From contig CALCFP010000297.1 in the NCBI GenBank assembly GCA_937900725.1, positions 1 through 5,211 on the forward strand: DNA of 5,211 nt. The letters are read 5' to 3'. A program made the translations under genes and the position numbers. The notes under the pieces were generated by a model. It was given only the letters and a program-made list of their open reading frames with translations, was not told the DNA's origin and searched no databases. Shown here in pieces: positions 1 through 5,211 of this stretch (the first letter of the stretch is position 1; every line of letters starts with the position of its first letter). Origin of the DNA: an uncultured Bacteroidota bacterium (GTDB taxonomy: Bacteria; Bacteroidota; Bacteroidia; Bacteroidales; SZUA-534).

Positions 1-1314
1 TATCATCAGATTGGCGCTTTGCGTTGTATAGCAAGTCAAGCCTATCTTGTGCCCAAAAGCGCCCATCAAGAGCGATACAATGAGCGGGCCGCCTGCCAGA
101 CCGAGTTTCGCGGCTTGCGGCATTCCAGGGAACTTGATAGGAATAAACCCGACTATTATGCCTAGGAAGATGCCTATGAACAGGGTTGACAGGTTAGGCT
201 CGTTGAGATGCTTCACCGAGTTGCCAAGGAACTTCTCCACCAAGCCGAGACTTTCCTCGCTGCCCACAACTTTGACCTTGTCGCCCATGTGCAGGACCAA
301 ATCGGCGGTAGCCACAAGTTCCACGCCCGAACGGAAAATGCGAGTCACGTTCACGTTGAATGCCTTGCGCAACTGCAGGTTCTGAAGGCTCTTGCCATCC
401 AATCGCTTGTTGGTAATCAATATCTTGCGCGACTTCAACTCGCCTGTTTGTTCATTCAGTTGGTCGGCAGAAACTTTCTCGCCGAACAGAGAGTCGAGTT
501 CAGCCTCGAGTGGCTTTGGCGCAATGATGCGCACAAGGTCGTTTTCGCCCAATACGGTATCGCCATTAGGCACAAAAACCTTGCCGTTCTGGCTGATGCG
601 GGCAAACACCACCTCCTTGTTGAATTGGCGCGATATCTCCTTTATCTGCTTGCCGATGACATTGCCGTTTGATATCTTGTAACTGCAGCGTGCGGGCTCC
701 TCCGTGCTTTTTGCCTGCTTTTCGCCGCGTTCCTTCTCGTAGTCAATCTTGAACGCGCGCTTTATGATGACCATTCCCAAAATGATGCCCACAACGCCCA
801 TTGGATAAGCCACTGCATAGCCGAGCGATATTGACGGAACGGCCTGCCCCTCTGCGGCAACCTGATTCAGCGCTTGCTGAGCCGCGCCCAAGCCTGGTGT
901 GTTGGTGACAGCGCCTTGCATCACGCCTACAAGCATCGGGAAGTCGATGCCGCCAAGCAGATAGAATATCAATATTGTGACAAGTATGTTGAGGCACACG
1001 CTGCCTGTGGCCAAGCCGTTGAGCAACAGTCCCGACTGCTTGAACGACGAGAAGAAGTTCGGGCCTACCTGTAGACCGATGCTGAACACAAACAAGATTA
1101 GTCCGAAATCCTTCATAAAGTGAAGAATGGCAGGATTGACGGTAAATCCGAAATGCGAGACTATGATTCCCACAAAAAGAACGAATGTGGAACCGAGCGA
1201 GATGCCCTTCAGTTTCACCTTACCCAAGATTGTGCCAAGCGCTATCACAAAGGCGAAAATCATGACGGTGCGGCCTACTGAGTCATTTAGCAACAACGAT
1301 GTAAACCAGTTCAT
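1..1314 (-). CDS. AspT/YidE/YbjL-family putative antiporter with two RCK_C domains (3' end outside window)
   Basis: An inner-membrane transporter of the aspartate:alanine exchanger (AspT, YidE/YbjL duplication) family. Translating from the ATG at 1314 gives 438 uninterrupted residues to the window edge; family members are usually about 550, so roughly the last 110-120 are missing. Visible order: hydrophobic segments at about 13-32, 38-56, 64-82, 95-120 and 160-185; a soluble stretch with two TrkA_C/RCK_C-like domains at about 210-278 and 292-364; then the second membrane half from about 377. Family signatures are GLQVGPNFF (81-89), TNTPGLGAAQQAL (137-149) and YTTQSANL near the edge, which matches the repeated half. 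RCK_C domains usually bind a ligand and gate transport. Known members exchange aspartate/alanine or export succinate (SucE1); the substrate here cannot be read from sequence. It is divergent from a LysR gene, which probably regulates it. No Shine-Dalgarno sequence precedes the start, as expected in Bacteroidetes. Confidence 0.9.
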   Translation of the reverse strand, partial: MNWFTSLLLNDSVGRTVMIFAFVIALGTILGKVKLKGISLGSTFVLFVGIIVSHFGFTVNPAILHFMKDFGLILFVFSIGLQVGPNFFSSFKQSGLLLNGLATGSVCLNILVTILIFYLLGGIDFPMLVGVMQGAVTNTPGLGAAQQALNQVAAEGQAVPSISLGYAVAYPMGVVGIILGMVIIKRAFKIDYEKERGEKQAKSTEEPARCSYKISNGNVIGKQIKEISRQFNKEVVFARISQNGKVFVPNGDTVLGENDLVRIIAPKPLEAELDSLFGEKVSADQLNEQTGELKSRKILITNKRLDGKSLQNLQLRKAFNVNVTRIFRSGVELVATADLVLHMGDKVKVVGSEESLGLVEKFLGNSVKHLNEPNLSTLFIGIFLGIIVGFIPIKFPGMPQAAKLGLAGGPLIVSLLMGAFGHKIGLTCYTTQSANLMI

Positions 1315-1346
1315 TTTTTATGAATTTTTTTAATTGAAATTATTGA

Positions 1347-1360
1347 ATATCAAACGATAT
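1347..1360. repeat. Short inverted repeat ATATC-N4-GATAT in the transporter leader
   Basis: Perfect 5-bp arms (1347-1351 and 1356-1360) flank AAAC, between the predicted transporter start site and its ATG. It could be a half-operator or a weak leader hairpin. In AT-rich DNA such a short dyad is also likely by chance. Confidence 0.25.
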
Positions 1361-1380
1361 CTATTTTAAAAATTCGGGCA

Positions 1381-1388
1381 CAAAAGTA
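1381..1388 (-). promoter_or_regulatory. Candidate -7 element for the transporter gene
   Basis: Read on the minus strand this is TACTTTTG, a full match to the Bacteroidetes -7 consensus TAnnTTTG. It lies 66 bases upstream of the transporter ATG and predicts a leader of about 60 nt. No convincing -33 TTTG is seen at the usual distance, so the call rests on the -7 box and its position. Confidence 0.45.
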
Positions 1389-1401
1389 CTTGTTACTTTT
1401 T

Positions 1402-1422
1402 ATTTTCATATATTTGTAAAAT
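1402..1422. promoter_or_regulatory. Candidate LysR-type operator (T-N11-A dyad)
   Basis: ATTTT (1402-1406), 11 bases, then AAAAT (1418-1422) form a dyad with T1406 and A1418 in the T-N11-A arrangement typical of LysR-type binding sites. It overlaps the candidate -7 box of the regulator gene (1409-1416), where binding would give negative autoregulation, and lies just upstream of the transporter promoter candidate, a usual place for activation. The dyad is built of A and T only in an AT-rich spacer, so a chance match is quite possible. Confidence 0.3.
1409..1416 (+). promoter_or_regulatory. Candidate -7 element for the LysR-type gene
   Basis: TATATTTG fully matches the Bacteroidetes -7 consensus TAnnTTTG and sits 47 bases before the regulator ATG, predicting a leader of about 40 nt. 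A CTTG at 1389-1392 could serve as a -33 element, but its spacing is several bases short. It is 20 bp from the opposite-facing -7 box at 1381-1388, so the two promoters are back to back. Confidence 0.45.
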
Positions 1423-1431
1423 TAAAAAAAT

Positions 1432-1459
1432 CGATTGTTATTATTGTCAAAACCGATTG
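1432..1459 (+). repeat. Direct repeat CGATTG, 22 bp apart, in the LysR gene leader
   Basis: CGATTG occurs at 1432-1437 and again at 1454-1459, start to start 22 bp, which is about two helical turns and so on the same DNA face. Both copies lie in the predicted leader just before the regulator ATG. This may be a second regulator contact region, or chance. Confidence 0.2.
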
Positions 1460-1463
1460 ATGT

Positions 1464-2339
1464 ATGGAACTCCGGCAACTGAAATATTTCATAAAAACAG
1501 CTGAGATACTGAATTTTACCGAAGCATCAAAACAACTGTTCATCACGCAAAGCACGCTGTCGCAACAGATTAAGCAACTTGAAACGGAATTGCAGGTCTT
1601 GCTGTTCGACCGCATAGGAAAGAAGATTTTCCTTACCGAGGCGGGCGCAGCATTTCTGCCGTACGCAAAAAAGACCGTTGCCGACAGCGAACACGGCGTG
1701 CAGCGCCTCCGCGACCTCCAAAACATTCAGACGGGAGAGCTGCGCATTGGCGTGGTTTATACGCTGAGCGACCTGCTCACAAGCACAATTATCTCTTTTT
1801 CGAAGAAATACCCCAATGTGAAACTGGTGGTGATATACAAGCCTGTGAACGAACTGCTAGATTTGCTCAAGGAACGCGAACTTGACCTCATCCTCTCGTA
1901 CAAGCCCGACGAGGTTGACACTCAGGTTGAATATTACGGTTTGTTCGACTCAAACCTCTCTGTAATTGTAAATTACAAGCACCCACTTATAGCACAACGC
2001 GAAGTGTCGCCCGACTTGCTTAAACAGTACCCGCTCGTATTGCCTTCGGTGGGCTCGCAGGCTCGCACCATGATTGACAAGCTGCTTACAAGCCGCCACG
2101 TAAACCTTACGCCACAGATTGAGATAACCTCAATGACCATAATGCTGAATCTTGTGGAGACGGGGCACTGGATTGCCGTGATGTCGGAAACGCTGATACA
2201 GGGGCACGGCAAGTTGCGGGCCATTCCCATTGCGGGAAAGAAGACGCAGATGCACCCCGCTGTGATAGTGCTGAAGGACAGCTACCAAAAAGTGTCGGCA
2301 AAGGAATTCATGCGCATATTGCTTGAAAAGCACATGTGA
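1464..2339 (+). CDS. LysR-type transcriptional regulator
   Basis: A complete 291-residue regulator, the usual LysR length. Residues 3-62 are the winged helix-turn-helix: the recognition part runs through FTEASKQLFITQSTLSQQIKQLE-like spacing (18-40, with the conserved A21, S30, T31, S33, I36, L39, E40), followed by FDR at 48-50 and LTEAG at 57-61. A linker helix (about 63-88) leads to GELRIGV at 91-97, the usual entry to the two-lobed periplasmic-binding-protein-like effector domain, which runs to the end. The protein should bind T-N11-A type sites as a tetramer and respond to a small ligand in the cytoplasm. The start is the only suitable ATG and no Shine-Dalgarno sequence precedes it. It is divergent from the transporter, 149 bp apart, so that gene is its most likely target along with itself. 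The subfamily and effector cannot be told from sequence; resemblance to CynR/OxyR-like regulators is general only. Confidence 0.93.
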   Translation: MELRQLKYFIKTAEILNFTEASKQLFITQSTLSQQIKQLETELQVLLFDRIGKKIFLTEAGAAFLPYAKKTVADSEHGVQRLRDLQNIQTGELRIGVVYTLSDLLTSTIISFSKKYPNVKLVVIYKPVNELLDLLKERELDLILSYKPDEVDTQVEYYGLFDSNLSVIVNYKHPLIAQREVSPDLLKQYPLVLPSVGSQARTMIDKLLTSRHVNLTPQIEITSMTIMLNLVETGHWIAVMSETLIQGHGKLRAIPIAGKKTQMHPAVIVLKDSYQKVSAKEFMRILLEKHM

Positions 2340-2399
2340 TGTGGATCCGGAAGGATTCGGAATCAGCCTTCAACGGAGAATCGTTTCAAGTTTTCAATC
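2340..2399. other. Convergent intergenic gap, no clear terminator
   Basis: Sixty bases separate the ends of two genes that converge. Only weak dyads are visible (ATCC-GGAA-GGAT at about 2344-2355 and the near-palindrome GATTCGGAATC just after it). Neither is followed by a T tract on either strand, so I do not call an intrinsic terminator. Confidence 0.5.
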
Positions 2400-3497
2400 T
2401 CATTCAACTACTGCGTCATACTTTCCTTCATCAAGTTCAATGTTTTTGACCTTGCCTGTCAGTATGCTGTCAATAGTTTCCTTGCTAACAAAATAGAGCA
2501 CGCCTTTCATTGTGCAGCAGAAGAGGGTGCCGTCGGGTGTTACAATGGGTGTTGAAAAGAAACTTCCCTCACATTTGATGCTTCCCAATATTTTGCAGTT
2601 TGTTGTTAGAAGGTAGATGTGCTTGTCGATTCCGCCAATGGCAAATACGCTGTCGTTGACCATTGCAGGTGTCGATACCACCTTTTTGCCTGTCTTGTAC
2701 TTGTTGATGAGATTTCCGTCGGTGTCAACGCTATATACATTCTTGTCGAACGAGCCGAAGACCAGTTTGTTGTCTGGAGTGAGGATGATTGAACTGTGAA
2801 TGCGTCCTTTGGTTTTAAAAACCCATTTTTTATTGCATAGGGTGTCGGTAGAGTAGAGTCTCTTGCCGTACGTCCCAACTACCACCTGATGCTCGGAGGT
2901 TTCGGCGGGTTTGGCGTGCATAATCCATCCTTTGGTCTTGAGTTGTGCCTTAAGGTTGGCGACAGTGTCAATTATGCAAAGCCGCTTGCCGTTGCCGCCA
3001 ATGGCTACGTTGCCGTTTGAAAGTGCCAGCGGCGAACCATGGATAATTTTGCCGCGCACTTTGGTATAGTACAGCGAGTCGGTTTTGCGGTTGTAGAAAG
3101 CCACTTTGCCCTTGCTTGTGCCAAACGCAATCACATTGTCAATCTCGACAGGTTCGGTGAAAATCTTGCCTCCTGGCTTTATCTTGCTCACGTAGTTGCC
3201 GTCCTTGTCGAGGAAGTAGAAGAACCTGTCGTAACTGCCAATGGCTATCTGCCCGTCAGACAGTTGGCGAGGTGTTGCGTGAATCCATCCTTCGGCGGTG
3301 AATGTGTTTTGCAGTTGACCCTTGCTGTTGAACAGGTACAGTGATTTGTTGTGCGAAGCGATAACCACGTTGCCGTCGGTTGTGACTATTGGTGTTGAAT
3401 AGAATTTTCCGTCAACTTTTACCACTATGGTGCCGTGGTCGCCTGCTGTCAGGGCAAGGCTCATTCCTACAAGAAATAATGTCAGTAAAGTTCGCAT
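2400..3497 (-). CDS. Exported eight-bladed beta-propeller protein, PQQ-repeat-like
   Basis: A 365-residue protein of unknown specific function. Residues 1-18 form a signal peptide (R2, a hydrophobic run LLTLFLVG at 4-11, then small residues; likely cleavage after A18 or A15). There is no cysteine at the cleavage site, so it is not a lipoprotein and should be periplasmic or secreted. The rest is eight repeats of about 40 residues, each opening with a G-[KWRS]-x-x-x-[ST/A]-P-like strand at residues 30, 70, 110, 149, 190, 231, 270 and 311, followed by a DG/N turn, an hydrophobic AIG/VFG-type strand and a YxxD/N-type strand. This is the PQQ/BamB-like propeller pattern; BamB also has eight blades but is a lipoprotein. 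The start is the ATG at 3497; an in-frame TTG at 3509 would add four residues and is less likely. A promoter candidate lies upstream. No catalytic residues are recognisable, so a binding or scaffold role is inference. Confidence 0.85.
   Translation of the reverse strand: MRTLLTLFLVGMSLALTAGDHGTIVVKVDGKFYSTPIVTTDGNVVIASHNKSLYLFNSKGQLQNTFTAEGWIHATPRQLSDGQIAIGSYDRFFYFLDKDGNYVSKIKPGGKIFTEPVEIDNVIAFGTSKGKVAFYNRKTDSLYYTKVRGKIIHGSPLALSNGNVAIGGNGKRLCIIDTVANLKAQLKTKGWIMHAKPAETSEHQVVVGTYGKRLYSTDTLCNKKWVFKTKGRIHSSIILTPDNKLVFGSFDKNVYSVDTDGNLINKYKTGKKVVSTPAMVNDSVFAIGGIDKHIYLLTTNCKILGSIKCEGSFFSTPIVTPDGTLFCCTMKGVLYFVSKETIDSILTGKVKNIELDEGKYDAVVE
2475..3410 (-). repeat. Eight degenerate protein-level repeats (propeller blades)
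   Basis: Conserved glycines that open each repeat recur at intervals of 40, 40, 39, 41, 41, 39 and 41 residues. The repeats are diverged at DNA level, although short shared runs such as CCAATGGC recur (near 2634, 2998 and 3238, plus strand) where the encoded AIGG/AIG strand repeats. The strand before the first glycine (residues about 22-29) probably completes the last blade and closes the ring. Confidence 0.75.
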
Positions 3498-3547
3498 TTG
3501 TTTAAACAAGATATATGTATATGCAAGAAATAGGTTGGCAAGTTAAG

Positions 3548-3566
3548 TAGAATTCAATTAATTCTA
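3548..3566. promoter_or_regulatory. Inverted repeat TAGAATT-N5-AATTCTA at the propeller gene start site
   Basis: Perfect 7-bp arms (3548-3554 and 3560-3566) flank CAATT. The dyad begins 4 bases downstream of the candidate -7 box on the minus strand, so it would cover the transcription start and first bases of the leader. It could be a repressor operator or a small 5' hairpin. No T tract follows, so it is not a terminator for priA. Confidence 0.35.
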
Positions 3567-3570
3567 AAGG

Positions 3571-3578
3571 CAAAGATA
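3571..3578 (-). promoter_or_regulatory. Candidate -7 element for the propeller gene
   Basis: On the minus strand this reads TATCTTTG followed by CC, a full match to TAnnTTTG. It is 73 bases upstream of the ATG at 3497, predicting a leader of about 65 nt. A TTG at 3594-3596 could be the -33 element but with a short spacer. It implies transcription independent of priA. Confidence 0.5.
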
Positions 3579-3583
3579 GCAAT

Positions 3584-5211
3584 TCAAAATTTACAATTAT
3601 CGTGATTAAAAATAAGGAAGACTAAACTATCAGTTGTGCTATCTACATTGGATCTACATTGGCAACTACCGTAACATTTTTGTATTGAGCAAGTTGCAGG
3701 AAAAAGTCGATAGCATTCTGCATCTCTTGCTTGGCCTGAAGGTTGTCGGTTTTGCTCAGTTTCACCAGAATGTTCATCAGATAGTGGTTTTGGATGCGGT
3801 TTATGGCAGGAGTTGTTGGGCCTAAGGCTACCAGACCGTTTATTTGACTGATGCGTTCGAATAGTAGGCGAGCGCCAGACTCGACGGTTTGCTTGTCGCG
3901 ATGCTTGAGCGTTATTGAAATTATTCGGCTGATAGAAGAAGTTTTTCCTTTCAATCATTTGCGACATATACATGCCAATGTAGTCATTGTCAACTACTTG
4001 TTTCACAATGCAGTTGTCGGGGTTTGCCGTTTGGATAATCACTTTGCCCACCTTGTCTTTTCGCCCAGCACGGCCGCTTACTTGAGCCATAAGTTGGTAA
4101 CTGCGTTCAAAGGCCCTGAAGTCGGGGAATCCGAGCATATTGTCGGCGTTGAGGATACCCACAATGCTCACGTGGTCGAAATCGAGGCCTTTTGACACCA
4201 TTTGTGTTCCAATCAGTATGTCGATGCTGTGTTCCTGGAAGTCGCGGATAATGTTTTCGCCACCGTGCTTTGAGTGTGTGGTGTCGGTGTCGAGGCGTGC
4301 AACTTTTGCCTGCGGAAAAATAAGTTTCAGTTCGTCCTCAATGCGTTCGGTGCCGAATCCAGCCAGTTTCATAGTGTTTTGGTGGCAATGGTCGCACGAG
4401 TTGGCCACGTTGACAGTGTATCCGCAGTAGTGGCACACCAGTTTGTTGATGCCCTTGTGGTAAGTCAGGCTCACGTCGCAGTGCTTGCATTTGGGCACGT
4501 AACCGCATTCCGAGCATTCGAGGAACGGGCTGTAGCCACGCCTGTTTTGGAACAGAATGACCTGCTCGTTGCTGGCCAGCGCGTTGTCAATAGAGCCCAA
4601 CAGCGTCTGGCTGAAGCATTGGCTCATCAGTTTCTTGCGACGCGCTTTCTGGGTGTCCACAATCTCAATGTCGGGCAGAACGGCGGTGCCGTGCCTGTGC
4701 GTCAGTTCAACAAGGCCGTAGCGTCCCATCCGTGCGTTGTAGTAACTCTCGAGCGACGGCGTGGCCGAACCTAGCAGGACCTTCGCCTGGTGTTGCATGC
4801 CGAGTACAATAGAAAGGTCGCGTGCGTTGTAGCGTGGCGACGGGTCGAACTGCTTATAACTGTTCTCGTGTTCCTCGTCGACAATTACCAGACCGAGGTT
4901 GTCCATTGGGATGAATATCGATGAGCGCACGCCCAGAACAATTGGGTACGGGCTTTTGCCGTATAGTTGGTTGTTCCAGAGTCCAACCCTTTCGGTTGAC
5001 GAGAATTTAGAGTGATAGACTCCCACTTTGTTGCCGAAAAACTGTTTCAGCCTCGACACTATCTGTGTGGTCAAGGCTATTTCGGGTAGCAGGTAAAGAA
5101 CGCGTTTGCCAGCCTTTATGGTCTCGTCAATCAAGTGTATGAATATTTCGGTCTTTCCACTTCCCTGAGGGCCTTCCAGGGTAACAGCCTGCTCATCGTT
5201 AGGATGGACCT
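3584..5211 (-). CDS. priA: Primosomal protein N' (PriA), helicase part, frameshifted; 5' end outside window
   Basis: PriA is the 3'-to-5' superfamily 2 helicase that recognises abandoned forks and reloads the replisome. Reading from the right edge: Walker A GPQGSGKTE (in-window residues 13-21), Walker B DEEH (111-114), LGSATPS (146-152), a zinc-binding insert with eight cysteines as four CxxC pairs (232, 235, 241, 244, 259, 262, 272, 275), GTERIEDEL, GTQMVSKGLDFD (334-345) and the QVSGRAGR motif (376-383). The N-terminal DNA-binding and winged-helix domains lie beyond the window. After Tyr 426 (codon 3934-3932) the frame loses all PriA similarity and reads a 115-residue unrelated tail, rich in Ser, Asn, Arg and Cys, to a TGA at 3584; the true C-terminal domain continues in the +1 frame from 3927. 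As written, the product lacks the C-terminal domain, which contributes to DNA and SSB contacts in E. coli PriA. Either a real mutation or a sequence error. Confidence 0.9.
   Translation of the reverse strand, partial: VHPNDEQAVTLEGPQGSGKTEIFIHLIDETIKAGKRVLYLLPEIALTTQIVSRLKQFFGNKVGVYHSKFSSTERVGLWNNQLYGKSPYPIVLGVRSSIFIPMDNLGLVIVDEEHENSYKQFDPSPRYNARDLSIVLGMQHQAKVLLGSATPSLESYYNARMGRYGLVELTHRHGTAVLPDIEIVDTQKARRKKLMSQCFSQTLLGSIDNALASNEQVILFQNRRGYSPFLECSECGYVPKCKHCDVSLTYHKGINKLVCHYCGYTVNVANSCDHCHQNTMKLAGFGTERIEDELKLIFPQAKVARLDTDTTHSKHGGENIIRDFQEHSIDILIGTQMVSKGLDFDHVSIVGILNADNMLGFPDFRAFERSYQLMAQVSGRAGRKDKVGKVIIQTANPDNCIVKQVVDNDYIGMYMSQMIERKNFFYQPNNFNNAQASRQANRRVWRSPTIRTHQSNKRSGSLRPNNSCHKPHPKPLSDEHSGETEQNRQPSGQARDAECYRLFPATCSIQKCYGSCQCRSNVDSTTDSLVFLIFNHDNCKF
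3641..3662. repeat. Perfect 11-bp tandem duplication across the priA stop codon
   Basis: ATCTACATTGG occurs twice head to tail (3641-3651 and 3652-3662). On the minus strand the copy read first encodes the N-V-D of the PriA end and the copy read second supplies P-M-stop. Eleven is not a multiple of three: loss of one copy would remove this stop and extend the C-terminal frame to the TGA at 3584. Confidence 0.9.
3643..3927 (-). pseudogene. priA: Detached C-terminal domain of PriA, in the +1 frame
   Basis: From the Arg codon at 3927-3925 to the TAG at 3643-3645, 94 residues match the PriA C-terminal domain: it opens RIISITLKHRD, where the family has R-[LI]-I-x-[IL]-[TS]-L-K-H-[RK]-D, continues with GARLLFERI, a GP-x-x-P-x-I-x-[RK]-x-x-[NR] segment (LGPTTPAINRIQNHY) and ends VDPM, the typical VDP terminus. 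An ATG at 3954 opens the same frame nine residues earlier, but those residues are PriA coding sequence read out of frame, so a separate gene is unlikely. Full PriA would be made only if the frames were joined. Confidence 0.85.
3928..3931 (-). other. priA: Frameshift junction in priA
   Basis: Only four bases (CAGC, minus strand) separate the Tyr codon of K-N-F-F-Y from the Arg codon of RIISITLKHRD. PriA proteins normally have Y-P-P-[FY]-x-R here, that is 12 bases. The missing 8 bases give both the frameshift and the loss of the conserved Pro-Pro, so a deletion of about 8 bp fits better than a single-base error. Confidence 0.75.

Larger units (their letters stand above)
3498..3642. other. Intergenic region between priA and the propeller gene
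   Basis: An AT-rich 145-bp spacer (counting to the correct priA stop) holding the -7 box at 3571-3578 and the inverted repeat at 3548-3566. No convincing priA terminator is visible: the only dyad near the stop is a 4-bp stem (AACT/AGTT, about 3625-3635), and the minus-strand T-rich run near 3607-3614 is too far from it. Confidence 0.5.

Noticed and set aside
208..672. A 154-codon open frame on the plus strand
   Set aside because: It lies wholly antisense to the intact transporter gene, resembles no family I recognise and has no promoter or start context; codon bias of the real gene leaves this strand open.
2344..2362. Possible bidirectional terminator between the LysR and propeller genes
   Set aside because: Stems are only 4-5 bp and no T tract follows on either strand.
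3039..3344. A 101-codon open frame on the plus strand
   Set aside because: It is antisense to the propeller blades and mirrors their repeats; no independent evidence for a gene.
3498..3509. TTG at 3509 as the start of the propeller gene
   Set aside because: The ATG four codons later gives a cleaner signal peptide beginning MRTLL, and TTG starts are uncommon in this group.
3605..3635. Possible intrinsic terminator after priA
   Set aside because: The 4-bp AACT/AGTT stem is too weak and is separated from the T-rich run by more than ten bases.
3643..3954. A free-standing 103-residue gene starting at the ATG at 3954
   Set aside because: Ninety-four of its residues are the PriA C-terminal domain and the first nine are PriA coding DNA in the wrong frame, so it is a frameshift product rather than a separate gene.
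4274..4774. A 166-codon open frame on the plus strand
   Set aside because: It is antisense to the priA helicase core, whose motifs are all present on the minus strand; the translation is low-complexity Val/Ala/His-rich shadow sequence.
1..5211. CRISPR array, phage defence cluster or mobile element
   Set aside because: No spaced repeats, transposase, integrase, nuclease or toxin-like frames are visible; the genes are housekeeping, transport and regulation.

Overview
The window looks like ordinary chromosomal DNA from a member of the Bacteroidales (Bacteroides/Prevotella-like, not resolved further). Evidence: each of the three promoter spacers carries a match to the Bacteroidetes -7 element TAnnTTTG, no start codon has a convincing Shine-Dalgarno sequence, the spacers are AT-rich, and the protein families are typical of the group.

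Layout. 1-1314 (minus): the first 438 residues of an AspT/YidE/YbjL-family membrane antiporter, running off the left edge. 1315-1463: a divergent promoter region. 1464-2339 (plus): a complete LysR-type regulator. 2340-2399: a short convergent gap with no clear terminator. 2400-3497 (minus): an exported protein made of eight roughly 40-residue repeats, read as an eight-bladed beta-propeller; the best start is the ATG at 3497. 3498-3642: its promoter region. 3643-5211 (minus): priA, the replication-restart helicase, entering from the right edge at its Walker A motif and broken by a frameshift at about 3928-3931.

How the genes relate. The transporter and LysR gene form a classic divergent regulator/target pair, so the LysR protein probably controls itself and the transporter in response to a small molecule, perhaps the transported carboxylate or amino acid. 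The propeller gene and priA point the same way but are separated by 145 bp holding a separate promoter candidate, so they need not be functionally linked.

The most unusual observation is priA. All helicase motifs and the eight zinc-binding cysteines are in one frame, but the conserved C-terminal domain is in the +1 frame. Four bases lie where the family pattern predicts about twelve, which suggests loss of about 8 bp. A perfect 11-bp tandem duplication also spans the original priA stop codon. I see no CRISPR array, mobile element, tRNA or rRNA, and no convincing new multigene system.
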